Assembly (NCBI GenBank): GCA_049625305.1
Contig: JBMZVD010000040.1
Location: 1-19,913 of the forward strand
Direction: 5' to 3'
DNA from: Flavicella sp049625305
Lineage (GTDB): Bacteria > Bacteroidota > Bacteroidia > Flavobacteriales > Flavobacteriaceae
DNA length: 19,913 bases
The translations under genes and the position numbers were made by a program. Shown here one piece after another: positions 6,407 through 13,958 of the stretch (the stretch's first letter is position 1; each line of letters begins with the position of its first letter). Below the pieces are notes generated by a model that made no database searches, had not been told where the DNA came from, and saw nothing but the letters and a program-made list of their open reading frames with translations.

Positions 6407-9358
6407 ATGAAAAAGTTTTGGTTGAATACTTTGTTTACAATCTTCATGTCAACTATGAATGCTCAATCTATAGAGATTTTAACTTTTGGTGAAAACCCTC
6501 TCTTGTTAGATACAACCAAGGGTGGGACTGTTACTGTCCGTTATAAATATTCTAGTGAGTTTGGCGCAACGAGTAACCATGTATATGTTGCACTAGAATT
6601 ACTCAATGGAAACAATCAGCCGGTAGCAACAATTGCTCAGAAGTCTTTGTCAGATCAACAAGCAGGAATAGACATAATAGGGATTATGACTTTAGAAATA
6701 AAAGGAGACGTCACCCCCTCTAAAGATTTGAGTAACAACTATTATTACCAATTGAAAGCGAGTCTTCACAAAAGTAATACATGGCAATCATTGGTTATGA
6801 CAGGGTATTGGAATGTGCCAAAATTGTTTATTGAGGCGGTTGATGAAACAGTGCATGATATCGCTATTCACACTAAAATAGATGTCTTAGAAGGCTTAAA
6901 ATTATTATCTGAAAAAGGAGATTATGGTGTTATTGCATCTGGAAATGGAACAATAAGAGTTGAGGTCTTCGACAAATATGTATACGATAGAGTCATAGGC
7001 AATAATGCATTCTTATACGGTTTTAAGTCAGAAGGAGATACCCATAAAACATATAATAACCAATCATTTGGTTTGATAGATAGAAATAACTGGAATTGCT
7101 ATGGTGTAGATGATGAAAAAGATTGTTCTCACTTTTATTACACAGCTAATTTTATAGATGCAGAAAGCAATGATATGCGATTGTTGAAAAAAGCCTTGTA
7201 CATGAGAAATAAGTTTGTTTCACCAAAAAATCCAAGCTTTTCTAGGATAGGAGGTACCTTGGATATTGTTTTGAAGATAACTTTAACAAAGGGAGCTTCC
7301 TTAGAAGATATTGAATCGATTAAAATACCAGGATTGGCTATTTGGCACCCCAAAAAGTATTTCAACAGTTTTAAAAAGATTGCATTTATAGGAAACTGTG
7401 GATATCAAGGTGAAAATGGTTCAAAACGGGTTTCAAATTTTATAAGAGATAATGTGCAACCAGATGCAATTGTTTCTGCGGGTAACGATAGTTATAAACG
7501 TGGTGGTGAACCACTTTACAAAGATGATTTTTATTACAATTCAATGCTTTCCATTGATAAATACCATTCGGTGTTGGGAAACTTAGACTATGCTACAACT
7601 AATGGAGAAGCTGATTGGTTAGCAATTTTTAGAAGTGGAGTAGCATCGCCTAAACTACATTATAAATATTCAATTGGAGACATTGATTTCTTTATGTTAA
7701 ATACAAACAACCGAGAGGGGTTGCATTTGGGACTAATCCCAGAGACAGAGGTAACAAAAACTAAAAATTGGCTGATGAATGAATTAAGTGCATCTGACAA
7801 AAAATATAAAATAGTTGTAGGGCATCATGCAGCCTTTCAAAGTGGTCAAAATTCAAATGTCTTAAAGGAATTAAATTTTAAGGAATTGGGCGCGGATATG
7901 TACCTGTCAGCAGGAGGTGCATTTTACGAACGTCACGATGTGGATGGAGTTCCTCATGTAAATATAGGTTTGGGAGGAATGTATATCGATGAAACGAAAC
8001 ACCCTGAGCAAGACGAATACGTCCCTGACACGCATTATTCAGATAATTTTGGTGTGCTAACCGCAACTGAAACACAACAAAGTTTACGTTTTGAGTTTTT
8101 AAATATAGAGGGCGATAAAAAAGATGAATTCTATCTCACAGGTTGGAGAAATAACTACTACAACAAAAGAGGAGCACCCTTAAAGAACCGTAATGCAGCA
8201 CTTGATTTGTTTTTGGTGTTGGGACAATCGAACGCAACAGGAAGATGTCCTGGAAATTTATGTTGGAAATTTGACAAAGGCTTTCCTCAGGGAGACGATT
8301 TGATGATACAATATCCAGATGAATTAGGAGTACTTGACGAGGTATATTTGTTAAATGATCTGGGAGAATTTGAAGAAGCAACCTATGGTTTTGCAAGGTA
8401 TTCCTCGGTAGAAAAAATACCCTTTATGGCTGGCTTGGGAATTGGTTGGACATTTGCATCAACTATAAGCAGTACAAGGGGAATCAAAACAGGAATGATA
8501 GTGAACTCTAGAGGTGGAACAACTATGGAGAATTGGCAAAAAGACCACAATGTAACTACAAAAGAACAACAACTATATGGAATGTATTCCTATGGATACC
8601 AAGGAGGCAGTCTTTATGAAGAATTTGAAAGACGTGTACACAGTACTTTACAAATCTATCCGAATGCAAAATTAAAAGGTGTATTGTGGTTGCATGGAGA
8701 ATCAGATGCGACAAATATCAATAACAACACTTTAGACTATTCTGTTGAACTTTCAAAATTTATAAAATCTCTCCGTACCGACTTCAGTCTTCCCAATTTA
8801 CCTTTTCTAATTGCTGAGGTTACCTACAGAGACCCCGACAGAAAAGAATGGGGACATATCAAAGTTAATGAGGAGATACATCAGACAGCTAGTGAGAATG
8901 ACAATGTGTATGTCATTTCTGTTGAAGGGTTGAACACCTTTGATGGAAAACCAGAAAATCACGATATAGGGATACATTGGAATCACGAATCTTACAGAGA
9001 GTTGGGAGTTCGTTTTGCCAATACATGGTTGGAAAATCACCATGATACTTCACATAGAAATCATACAAAAGAAAATCAAAAAAATACTGAACATTTTGAG
9101 AATGAATTTGTGAAAGTTTATCCTAATCCTTCTGAATCAGGGCAGTTCAAAATTCTAATTGAAAAGTTAGTGTATGGCCCTATTGATGTTGCGATACGAA
9201 CAATACAGGGAAATGTATACTTTGAAAAAACAATGTATATAGAGAATGGAACTCATGAAATTAATGTACAATTGGATTCAAAATTAAAGACAGGAATCTA
9301 TACTGTCGAGGTGAACTCTGATCAAATTACTTCCCATTCCATGCTTGTCATTAAGTAA
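6407..9358 (+). CDS. Multi-module secreted protein: beta-sandwich, unnamed module, degenerate metallophosphoesterase, SGNH/CE6-type acetylesterase, T9SS tail
   Basis: 983 residues. The signal peptide ends at A-Q (19-20). Residues 21-140 match the beta-sandwich of the preceding GH53 enzyme. Residues 150-322 form a module also found in the next gene. Residues 322-560 follow the purple-acid-phosphatase-like calcineurin fold: G-N-C-G (329-332), A-G-N-D-S-Y (358-363), L-G-N-L-D-Y (390-395), G-H-H (472-474) and S-A-G-G-A-F (501-506). At these places most metal ligands and the catalytic His are replaced, so it is probably not an enzyme. Residues 596-877 are an SGNH esterase of the SASA/CE6 type: G-Q-S-N with Ser608, W-L-H-G-E-S-D (761-767) and D-I-G-I-H with Asp853 and His857. 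This domain looks intact and should remove acetyl groups from sugar chains. Residues 902-983 are a T9SS type A tail (V-Y-P-N-P-S). Location is the cell surface or outside. Confidence 0.88.
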   Translation: MKKFWLNTLFTIFMSTMNAQSIEILTFGENPLLLDTTKGGTVTVRYKYSSEFGATSNHVYVALELLNGNNQPVATIAQKSLSDQQAGIDIIGIMTLEIKGDVTPSKDLSNNYYYQLKASLHKSNTWQSLVMTGYWNVPKLFIEAVDETVHDIAIHTKIDVLEGLKLLSEKGDYGVIASGNGTIRVEVFDKYVYDRVIGNNAFLYGFKSEGDTHKTYNNQSFGLIDRNNWNCYGVDDEKDCSHFYYTANFIDAESNDMRLLKKALYMRNKFVSPKNPSFSRIGGTLDIVLKITLTKGASLEDIESIKIPGLAIWHPKKYFNSFKKIAFIGNCGYQGENGSKRVSNFIRDNVQPDAIVSAGNDSYKRGGEPLYKDDFYYNSMLSIDKYHSVLGNLDYATTNGEADWLAIFRSGVASPKLHYKYSIGDIDFFMLNTNNREGLHLGLIPETEVTKTKNWLMNELSASDKKYKIVVGHHAAFQSGQNSNVLKELNFKELGADMYLSAGGAFYERHDVDGVPHVNIGLGGMYIDETKHPEQDEYVPDTHYSDNFGVLTATETQQSLRFEFLNIEGDKKDEFYLTGWRNNYYNKRGAPLKNRNAALDLFLVLGQSNATGRCPGNLCWKFDKGFPQGDDLMIQYPDELGVLDEVYLLNDLGEFEEATYGFARYSSVEKIPFMAGLGIGWTFASTISSTRGIKTGMIVNSRGGTTMENWQKDHNVTTKEQQLYGMYSYGYQGGSLYEEFERRVHSTLQIYPNAKLKGVLWLHGESDATNINNNTLDYSVELSKFIKSLRTDFSLPNLPFLIAEVTYRDPDRKEWGHIKVNEEIHQTASENDNVYVISVEGLNTFDGKPENHDIGIHWNHESYRELGVRFANTWLENHHDTSHRNHTKENQKNTEHFENEFVKVYPNPSESGQFKILIEKLVYGPIDVAIRTIQGNVYFEKTMYIENGTHEINVQLDSKLKTGIYTVEVNSDQITSHSMLVIK
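9240..9318 (+). repeat. 79-base direct repeat within T9SS-tail coding sequence, copy 1
   Basis: This stretch codes for part of the T9SS tail of the 983-residue protein. It matches bases 10272-10350 at 75 of 79 positions without gaps by my hand alignment. The two genes are much less alike outside it. Identity extends through synonymous positions, so it reflects recent shared origin or gene conversion rather than protein constraint alone. Confidence 0.85.
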
Positions 9359-9421
9359 TAATATAATTTGTATTTCACTTTAAAAAAACTCTCATAATTG
9401 TTTAACTATAAATTTTTAACT

Positions 9422-10390
9422 ATGAAAAAGAAGGAACTAAAGCTACAGCTATTAATTGTATTTTTTGTGTACGGTTTAAATGCTCAAACGTGTTATACCG
9501 AATATACAAGGTTTAATTTAGAGAAAGCCTTCGGGTTTTCAAGTGCATTAGAAGAACCTAATGTTGGAATTTGGACGAATCCTTCGGCGTATTATTATGA
9601 GGAATCGGAGAACATAATTGTTACGATACACGATTATCAACTGGAACATTATATGCATTGGCCGTACCATGAGTCCATGATTTTTGGGATAGAAGCTTCT
9701 AAAGAATCTGATAGCGGTTATTCATTTGAATATTTGATGGAAGCAAAATTTTTTTCAACTTCATGCTACGATATTTGGCCTAAATGTGCAAGAGCAAAAG
9801 ACAAATCCTCTTTTCCATTACGATTTGCCGTCAATTATAGTTATCCTCACATATTTAAACGTAAACTTCTCAACAATCTAATTAATTATTCAAAAAAAAA
9901 TGAGATGAATTTTATAAGTATTAAGGATTTAAACTATTATGTAAGTGTTTATATTAGATTTGTTGATGAAGATGGTTGGGAAAATTTAATAGGAGCTCGA
10001 ATTCCTGGTTTGAATGAAATTGATTATAATGAATTTTTAAAATCTTTTTATATAAAAGAATTTTGTCCTGCTGACCTAATTAAGTACCGACATTCTTCAC
10101 ACAACAAAGGTTCAAAATCATTGGATGTTTCCGTAAAAAGGGTACGTGTCTATCCCAACCCATCGCAAACAGGTCAATTAACACTTGGTATCGCTAGTGT
10201 TACTAATGGCAACATGCTTTTCTGTATTCGAGACATACAGGGAAATATATACCTCAAGAAAAAAGTACATGTAGAGAAAGGAACTCATGAAATTGATGTA
10301 CAATTGGATTCAAAATTAAAGACAGGAATCTATGTTGTCGAGGTGAACTCAAATGATCTCAATTCGCAACAAATGATTGTAATCGAATAA
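9422..10390 (+). CDS. T9SS-exported protein of unknown function sharing a module with the preceding gene
   Basis: I start at the ATG at 9422 (322 residues), because it opens directly into a signal peptide ending at N-A-Q (20-22); an in-frame TTG at 9398 would only add eight residues. I do not recognise the mature protein. Residues 45-215 can be aligned with residues 150-322 of the 983-residue protein. Shared points are a leading I-x-V-x-x-x-D strand, an F-G segment, C-Y followed by a second Cys (Cys115 and Cys122 here), an R-x-L-L segment, and I-P-G-L (194-197) followed by F-x-x-S-F. The spaced cysteines could form a disulfide outside the cell. Residues 240-322 are a T9SS type A tail beginning V-Y-P-N-P-S. 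No catalytic motif is visible, so a binding role is possible. It lies 63 bases after the previous gene, probably in the same transcript. Confidence 0.85.
   Translation: MKKKELKLQLLIVFFVYGLNAQTCYTEYTRFNLEKAFGFSSALEEPNVGIWTNPSAYYYEESENIIVTIHDYQLEHYMHWPYHESMIFGIEASKESDSGYSFEYLMEAKFFSTSCYDIWPKCARAKDKSSFPLRFAVNYSYPHIFKRKLLNNLINYSKKNEMNFISIKDLNYYVSVYIRFVDEDGWENLIGARIPGLNEIDYNEFLKSFYIKEFCPADLIKYRHSSHNKGSKSLDVSVKRVRVYPNPSQTGQLTLGIASVTNGNMLFCIRDIQGNIYLKKKVHVEKGTHEIDVQLDSKLKTGIYVVEVNSNDLNSQQMIVIE
10272..10350 (+). repeat. 79-base direct repeat within T9SS-tail coding sequence, copy 2
   Basis: This is the second copy of the repeat at 9240-9318, in the same reading frame and the same part of the sorting domain. 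By eye, the four differences change Asn to Lys, Asn to Asp and Thr to Val (two bases). Confidence 0.85.
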
Positions 10391-10419
10391 CGTTAAATAT
10401 TTCAACAGTATGCAGGTGT

Positions 10420-11904
10420 TTATAAATTTTTTAAAAATGCCTCGGCATTGTTGAGGTGTGTCTGTTTTTTTTCTTTTGACATTCGGTTGAAGGTATTGAT
10501 GAGCATGCCACTTCTTGGATTTTTCTTAAAAAAGTCTTGGTGTTTGTTTAAAAAACGCCAAAATAAACCGTCCCAAGTTGCCTGCCATGCACCTTTTGGG
10601 TAATCGCTCATTTTTTTTAAGTAGTTGGAGCCAGCTACATAGGGTTTGGTCGCAAAAAATCCACCGTCAGAAAATTGACTCATACCGTACACATTAGGTA
10701 CCATCACCCAGTCATAAGCATCGATAAATAACTCCATAAACCAACGGTATACCTCGTCAGGGTCAAATTCACAGAGCAACATAAAATTACCCAAGACCAT
10801 CAGACGTTCTATATGATGGCAATATCCAGTTTGTAAGGTTTTTTTGATGACGCTGTCAATAGGGACAATTCCAGTCGTTCCATCGTAAAAGCTTTGAGGT
10901 ATCTTTTTGTCAAAACCAAAAAAGTTCGTGGTTCTCGAAATATTTCCCTTGCAGTGATACATACCGCGAATGAATTCCCTCCAACCTATAATTTGTCTTA
11001 CAAAACCCTCTGTTGAATTGATAGGTACGTTCTCTTTTTCAGCAAATTCAATAGCTTTTTCGACCACGTATTGTGGTAATAACAAGCCACTATTGATCAA
11101 TGGAGAAAGGATGCTATGGTTGAGAATCAACTCTTCCTTTACAATAGCGTCTTCATAAACACCAAATTCGTGAAAACGGTGTGTTAAAAATTGTTCAAAC
11201 CATTGGTGTGAATCTTTATGAGTCGTTGGGTAGATTGGTGTTTTACCTACGGTACCTAAATTATTTTTAAAGTTGGCTTCTACATAGGTTATTGCTTCTT
11301 GCCATTCAGCACTTGGGTCAGGGAAAAATACAACTGGAGGTGTTTTTCCTTTGGGATATTTTTTGCGGTTCTCCGTATCATAGGTCCATTTTCCTCCCTC
11401 AGGGTTTCCATCTTCATCTAGCAACACATTCCACTTTTTGCGTTGTTGCTTGTAGAAAGTTGTCTGGAAAAATGATTTTTTGTCTTTTTTGAAAAATGAA
11501 CTCAAATCGTCTACTGTCGACAAAAATGAAGGGTTTTCGTAACGTATAAATGAGGTTTTAAAACCATCTTGTCCCTTGTTGATGCTGCGTGACAACCACT
11601 CGTCAGTTGGGTCTATATAGTGTATACAAATTTCAGAATCCTCTTGCTTAAGTGTGGCTAACAAGTTTCTTATGTCTGAGTCAGTACTAGTACTCTCTAT
11701 GTACATCACATCAAAGCCCTTTGAGATGAGTACCGCTTCATAGGCTTTCATACTAGCTCTATGAAAAGCAATTTTTTGTTTGTGAAAATTAAATTGTTTG
11801 AAAAATAAGAATTCTTCCACCAAATAGATTTTTGTCACCTCCTTTGCAAATAGTATTGTTTCTACTAATTGGTTTGGAAAAAGGATACCTATGTTTGAAT
11901 TCAT
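10420..11904 (-). CDS. Prokaryotic (6-4)-photolyase/cryptochrome-like protein lacking Fe-S cluster ligands
   Basis: This 494-residue flavoprotein belongs to the DPRP group, typified by Agrobacterium PhrB, which uses blue light and FAD to repair (6-4) photoproducts. Residues 1-125 are the alpha/beta antenna domain and 230-494 the helical FAD domain. Strong family motifs are G-G-K-W (170-173), N-H-S-I-L-S (262-267), E-G-F-V-R-Q-I-I-G-W-R-E (299-310), H-H-I-E-R-L-M (363-369) and G-M-S-Q-F-S-D-G-G-F (407-416). The paired histidines expected for (6-4) repair, H363 and H364, are kept. All four cysteines that hold the [4Fe-4S] cluster in PhrB are absent: position 348 is Pro, and the loop after S-D-Y (433-435) is about ten residues shorter and has none. 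It could be a cluster-free repair enzyme or a light sensor. It starts 6 bases after the DUF2256 gene. Confidence 0.9.
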   Translation of the reverse strand: MNSNIGILFPNQLVETILFAKEVTKIYLVEEFLFFKQFNFHKQKIAFHRASMKAYEAVLISKGFDVMYIESTSTDSDIRNLLATLKQEDSEICIHYIDPTDEWLSRSINKGQDGFKTSFIRYENPSFLSTVDDLSSFFKKDKKSFFQTTFYKQQRKKWNVLLDEDGNPEGGKWTYDTENRKKYPKGKTPPVVFFPDPSAEWQEAITYVEANFKNNLGTVGKTPIYPTTHKDSHQWFEQFLTHRFHEFGVYEDAIVKEELILNHSILSPLINSGLLLPQYVVEKAIEFAEKENVPINSTEGFVRQIIGWREFIRGMYHCKGNISRTTNFFGFDKKIPQSFYDGTTGIVPIDSVIKKTLQTGYCHHIERLMVLGNFMLLCEFDPDEVYRWFMELFIDAYDWVMVPNVYGMSQFSDGGFFATKPYVAGSNYLKKMSDYPKGAWQATWDGLFWRFLNKHQDFFKKNPRSGMLINTFNRMSKEKKQTHLNNAEAFLKNL

Positions 11905-11910
11905 GTTGTA

Positions 11911-12045
11911 TTATTTATTTCTTCTACATTTTTCACTACAATACTTTACAGTCTCCCAGTTTTTCTCCCATTTTTTTCTCCAGGAAAAGGGAAGACCGCA
12001 GACAGAACAGATTTTTTGTGGTAAATTCGGCTTTTTATGTGCCAT
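11911..12045 (-). CDS. DUF2256 small zinc-finger-like protein
   Basis: This 44-residue gene reads from the ATG at 12045 to the TAA at 11911-11913. The protein is M-A-H-K-K-P-N-L-P, then C-S-V-C (13-16), a W-R-K-K-W core (22-26), C-S-E-K-C (36-40) and a basic end. A CxxC pair and a CxxxC pair about twenty residues apart suggest one zinc site. This is the DUF2256 family, which from memory is often encoded next to photolyase or cryptochrome genes; its biochemical role is not known to me. Its first 11 bases overlap the end of the FAD-domain gene in another frame, and its stop lies 6 bases before the photolyase start. It is therefore likely to be translated by coupling within the photolyase transcript. 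Confidence 0.9.
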   Translation of the reverse strand: MAHKKPNLPQKICSVCGLPFSWRKKWEKNWETVKYCSEKCRRNK

Positions 12046-13129
12046 ACTTCAGCTCTTTTTTGCATTTTTTCCAAAAACCAAAAAAAGAAGGGTAATAACC
12101 TTTTACAGCAAACATCCAAGTCCTAGATTCTTCATTACCAATGTAGTGTTTGTTAGTTGGGTGTTCTTTGTAAATAATATTATCGCTTGGGATTTGCGCT
12201 TTCAAGGCATCAAACTCACCGACAAATACCTGAATGTTTTCAATGTTTTTCGAAAGTGCCATCACAAAATCAATTGCTTTTTGACTCACAGGATATTTCT
12301 CAAAGAAGGAAGGCTCTAACAATAGCACTCTTTGCACAGTTGCATCTTTGTACCAATAAGGATCAAGATTGTAATAGTTGTAAATCAAGGTTTTTTGCTG
12401 TCCATCTAATATTGGATTTTCTGTACTCGGTAATTTTATAGTAGGTGAGTAGGTCTGTGTCTTTTTGAGTACCTCAGGTATTTCAAGGGTTTCAAAAGCA
12501 CTGTATGCTACATCTAAAAAGGTGTCTTTTTGTTTGCTGTTGAAATACTTGTTGATATTGTCTTGGTTCGCCACATATTTTTTATTGGCATTGCTGCCCG
12601 CTACCCATTGCCAACTCAAATGATTACTTGCCAAGTCTCCATCTAACAAATGACTGTACAGCCATTTTGCTGGAGTAGACCAATGACATTTGGCGATATT
12701 GCAACAAATGGCAGCTACATACATACGCATATGGTTGTGCATATACCCTGTATCGTACAATTCTCTAATGGCCTTATCAATAGCTTGTATACCAGTTTCT
12801 GCAGTTAGTATAGCAGTAGGTATTTCTTGGTTTTCGACTTCGCTTTGCGCTCTTTTTAGGTCGCTAAATATAGCTTCATCTTTGGCAATCCATACCTGTT
12901 GCCAATAATCTCTCCAAGCCAATTCTTGAATAAGTTTTTCAGTTTTATAAGCAGGAATGTCTAAGCTGTGAATGTGCTGCATCACTTGCTTTGTAGAAAT
13001 GACTCCTCTTGAGATATAAGGACTCAGCTTTGTAACAGCACCCTTTTCAAAGTTTCTCGTCTTACCGTATCCGATAGGGTCAATAGCCCTCATCTTTTTT
13101 TCTATGTCAGCGAGTACGGTTTCAAACAT
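12035..13129 (-). CDS. Photolyase/cryptochrome-type FAD-binding domain protein with C-terminal alpha/beta domain
   Basis: 364 residues from the ATG at 13129. I prefer this to the upstream ATG at 13165 because it leaves one base after the previous stop and fits the short lead expected before the I-D-P-I-x-Y-x-K-T-R-N motif. Residues 15-235 are the helical FAD-binding domain: T-K-L-S-P-Y-I-S-R-G (33-42), L-A-W-R-D-Y-W (70-76), Y-M-H-N-H-M-R-M (129-136) and D-G-D-L-A-S-N-H-L-S-W-Q-W (163-175). No antenna domain precedes it. Instead, residues 245-352 look like an alpha/beta domain with R-V-L-L-L-E-P-S and a later V-F-V-G-E-F strand, similar in style to photolyase N-termini, so the domain order is reversed. 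It should bind FAD; repair, sensing or another redox role is open. It overlaps the DUF2256 gene by 11 bases. Confidence 0.87.
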   Translation of the reverse strand: MFETVLADIEKKMRAIDPIGYGKTRNFEKGAVTKLSPYISRGVISTKQVMQHIHSLDIPAYKTEKLIQELAWRDYWQQVWIAKDEAIFSDLKRAQSEVENQEIPTAILTAETGIQAIDKAIRELYDTGYMHNHMRMYVAAICCNIAKCHWSTPAKWLYSHLLDGDLASNHLSWQWVAGSNANKKYVANQDNINKYFNSKQKDTFLDVAYSAFETLEIPEVLKKTQTYSPTIKLPSTENPILDGQQKTLIYNYYNLDPYWYKDATVQRVLLLEPSFFEKYPVSQKAIDFVMALSKNIENIQVFVGEFDALKAQIPSDNIIYKEHPTNKHYIGNEESRTWMFAVKGYYPSFFGFWKKCKKELKYGT

Positions 13130-13130
13130 A

Positions 13131-13427
13131 TTATCTTTTAGAGATTTTATTGTTTGAAATGGCACGTTGTCGTGTACATTTAAAACGGTCTATTTCAGAA
13201 CTTCTTTTTTGTATGTGTTTTTGACTTGTACCACTATGAACGCGTTTGCGCCACAATTTAAAAGAATTCAATTTGAGCTCTCTTCGCATGATTTTGATAA
13301 CTTCCGATTCTGGAAGACCAAATTGAAATTTGATGGCTTCAAAAGGAGTACGATCCTCCCATGCCATTTCAATGATACGGTCTAGTTGTCTGTCATCAAA
13401 ATTGTGCTTGTGTGTCAAAGTTTGCAT
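13131..13427 (-). CDS. TIGR03643 (DUF2805) family protein
   Basis: 98 residues from the ATG at 13427; a longer frame from 13466 would run through the promoter-like sequence. The core at residues 13-63 carries the family signature: R-I-I-E-M-A-W-E-D-R-T-P-F-E-A-I (17-32), then F-G-L-P-E-S-E-V-I-K-I-M-R-R-E-L (36-51) and W-R-K-R-V (59-63). The layout suggests a helix-turn-helix fold and so nucleic-acid binding, but no function is established to my knowledge. The basic tail after residue 63 is longer than I expect for the family. It is the first gene of the photolyase cassette, with one base between its stop and the next start. Homologues often sit near photolyase genes. Confidence 0.87.
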   Translation of the reverse strand: MQTLTHKHNFDDRQLDRIIEMAWEDRTPFEAIKFQFGLPESEVIKIMRRELKLNSFKLWRKRVHSGTSQKHIQKRSSEIDRFKCTRQRAISNNKISKR

Positions 13428-13446
13428 AGTACGTAATTTTACTTTG

Positions 13447-13478
13447 TAAAAATACGACTTTTTCAAACCAAGGTCAAA
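13447..13478 (-). promoter_or_regulatory. Candidate Bacteroidetes promoter for the photolyase cassette
   Basis: On the minus strand TTTG (13475-13478) is followed after 20 bases by TATTTTTA (13447-13454). This fits the Bacteroidetes primary-sigma pattern TTTG / TAnnTTTG except for the last base. It lies 19 bases before the ATG at 13427, giving a short leader. It supports the later start of the TIGR03643 gene. Confidence 0.45.
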
Positions 13479-13484
13479 AAATGC

Positions 13485-13946
13485 TTATTTATTTGCTTGT
13501 CTGTTTTTCTTTTGTAAACGTCTTAACACTTTTTTATTGAATTCAATTTCGCTTATATGCAACTGTAAAAGTTGTTGCGGTGTCAAAACGGTTTGTAATT
13601 TTTCAAAGTACGCTATTTTATTTTGAAGCCTTTGTTTTTCGATGTCTAAAAAGTTTTTGGAAAGGCTTTTGGCATCCTCGTCTTTAATTTGACTGATATT
13701 CCCAGCATCTCTTATTTTTCCTTTTATCTTGTTGACTTCCGTAAAACGGTAGTTTTTAGATGATTCTTGATATTCATTATAAATAGGCCAAAATTTTTGA
13801 GCCGTGTCAGGAGAAAGTTCTAATGCATCTGATATATAATTTACTTTTAAGGTTTTGATCTTTGAAAAAGCATTCTTTTTTTGAGCAGATACAAAAGCTA
13901 TTCCTATAAAAAATACTACGAAATATGTACTGAGTGTTTGTTTCAT
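13485..13946 (-). CDS. Exported Spy-like 'sensor of ECF-type sigma factor'
   Basis: This 153-residue protein has a signal peptide (1-21, ending V-S-A) and an all-helical, strongly charged mature part. It matches the flavobacterial family named sensor of ECF-type sigma factor, related in style to Spy/CpxP. Points seen are K-I-K-T-L-K at 29-34, A-Q-K-F-W-P-I-Y-N-E-Y at 49-59, and L-T-P-Q-Q at 121-125, which corresponds to the LTxxQ motif of Spy/CpxP. It is expected in the periplasm, where it may sense envelope stress or act as a chaperone feeding back on the sigma factor. It is the last gene of the operon, 12 bases after the putative anti-sigma gene. Confidence 0.85.
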   Translation of the reverse strand: MKQTLSTYFVVFFIGIAFVSAQKKNAFSKIKTLKVNYISDALELSPDTAQKFWPIYNEYQESSKNYRFTEVNKIKGKIRDAGNISQIKDEDAKSLSKNFLDIEKQRLQNKIAYFEKLQTVLTPQQLLQLHISEIEFNKKVLRRLQKKNRQANK

Positions 13947-13958
13947 AATTTTTGTGCT

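Noticed and set aside
10436..10449. Hairpin AATGCC-TC-GGCATT at the end of the photolyase gene, read as a terminator
   Set aside because: It lies within the last codons, has a two-base loop unless partly opened, and is followed by mixed A and T rather than a clean T run.
13130..13165. Longer N-terminus of the FAD-domain protein starting at the ATG at 13165
   Set aside because: It would overlap the TIGR03643 gene by 35 bases and adds residues not expected before the conserved I-D-P motif; the ATG at 13129 fits better.
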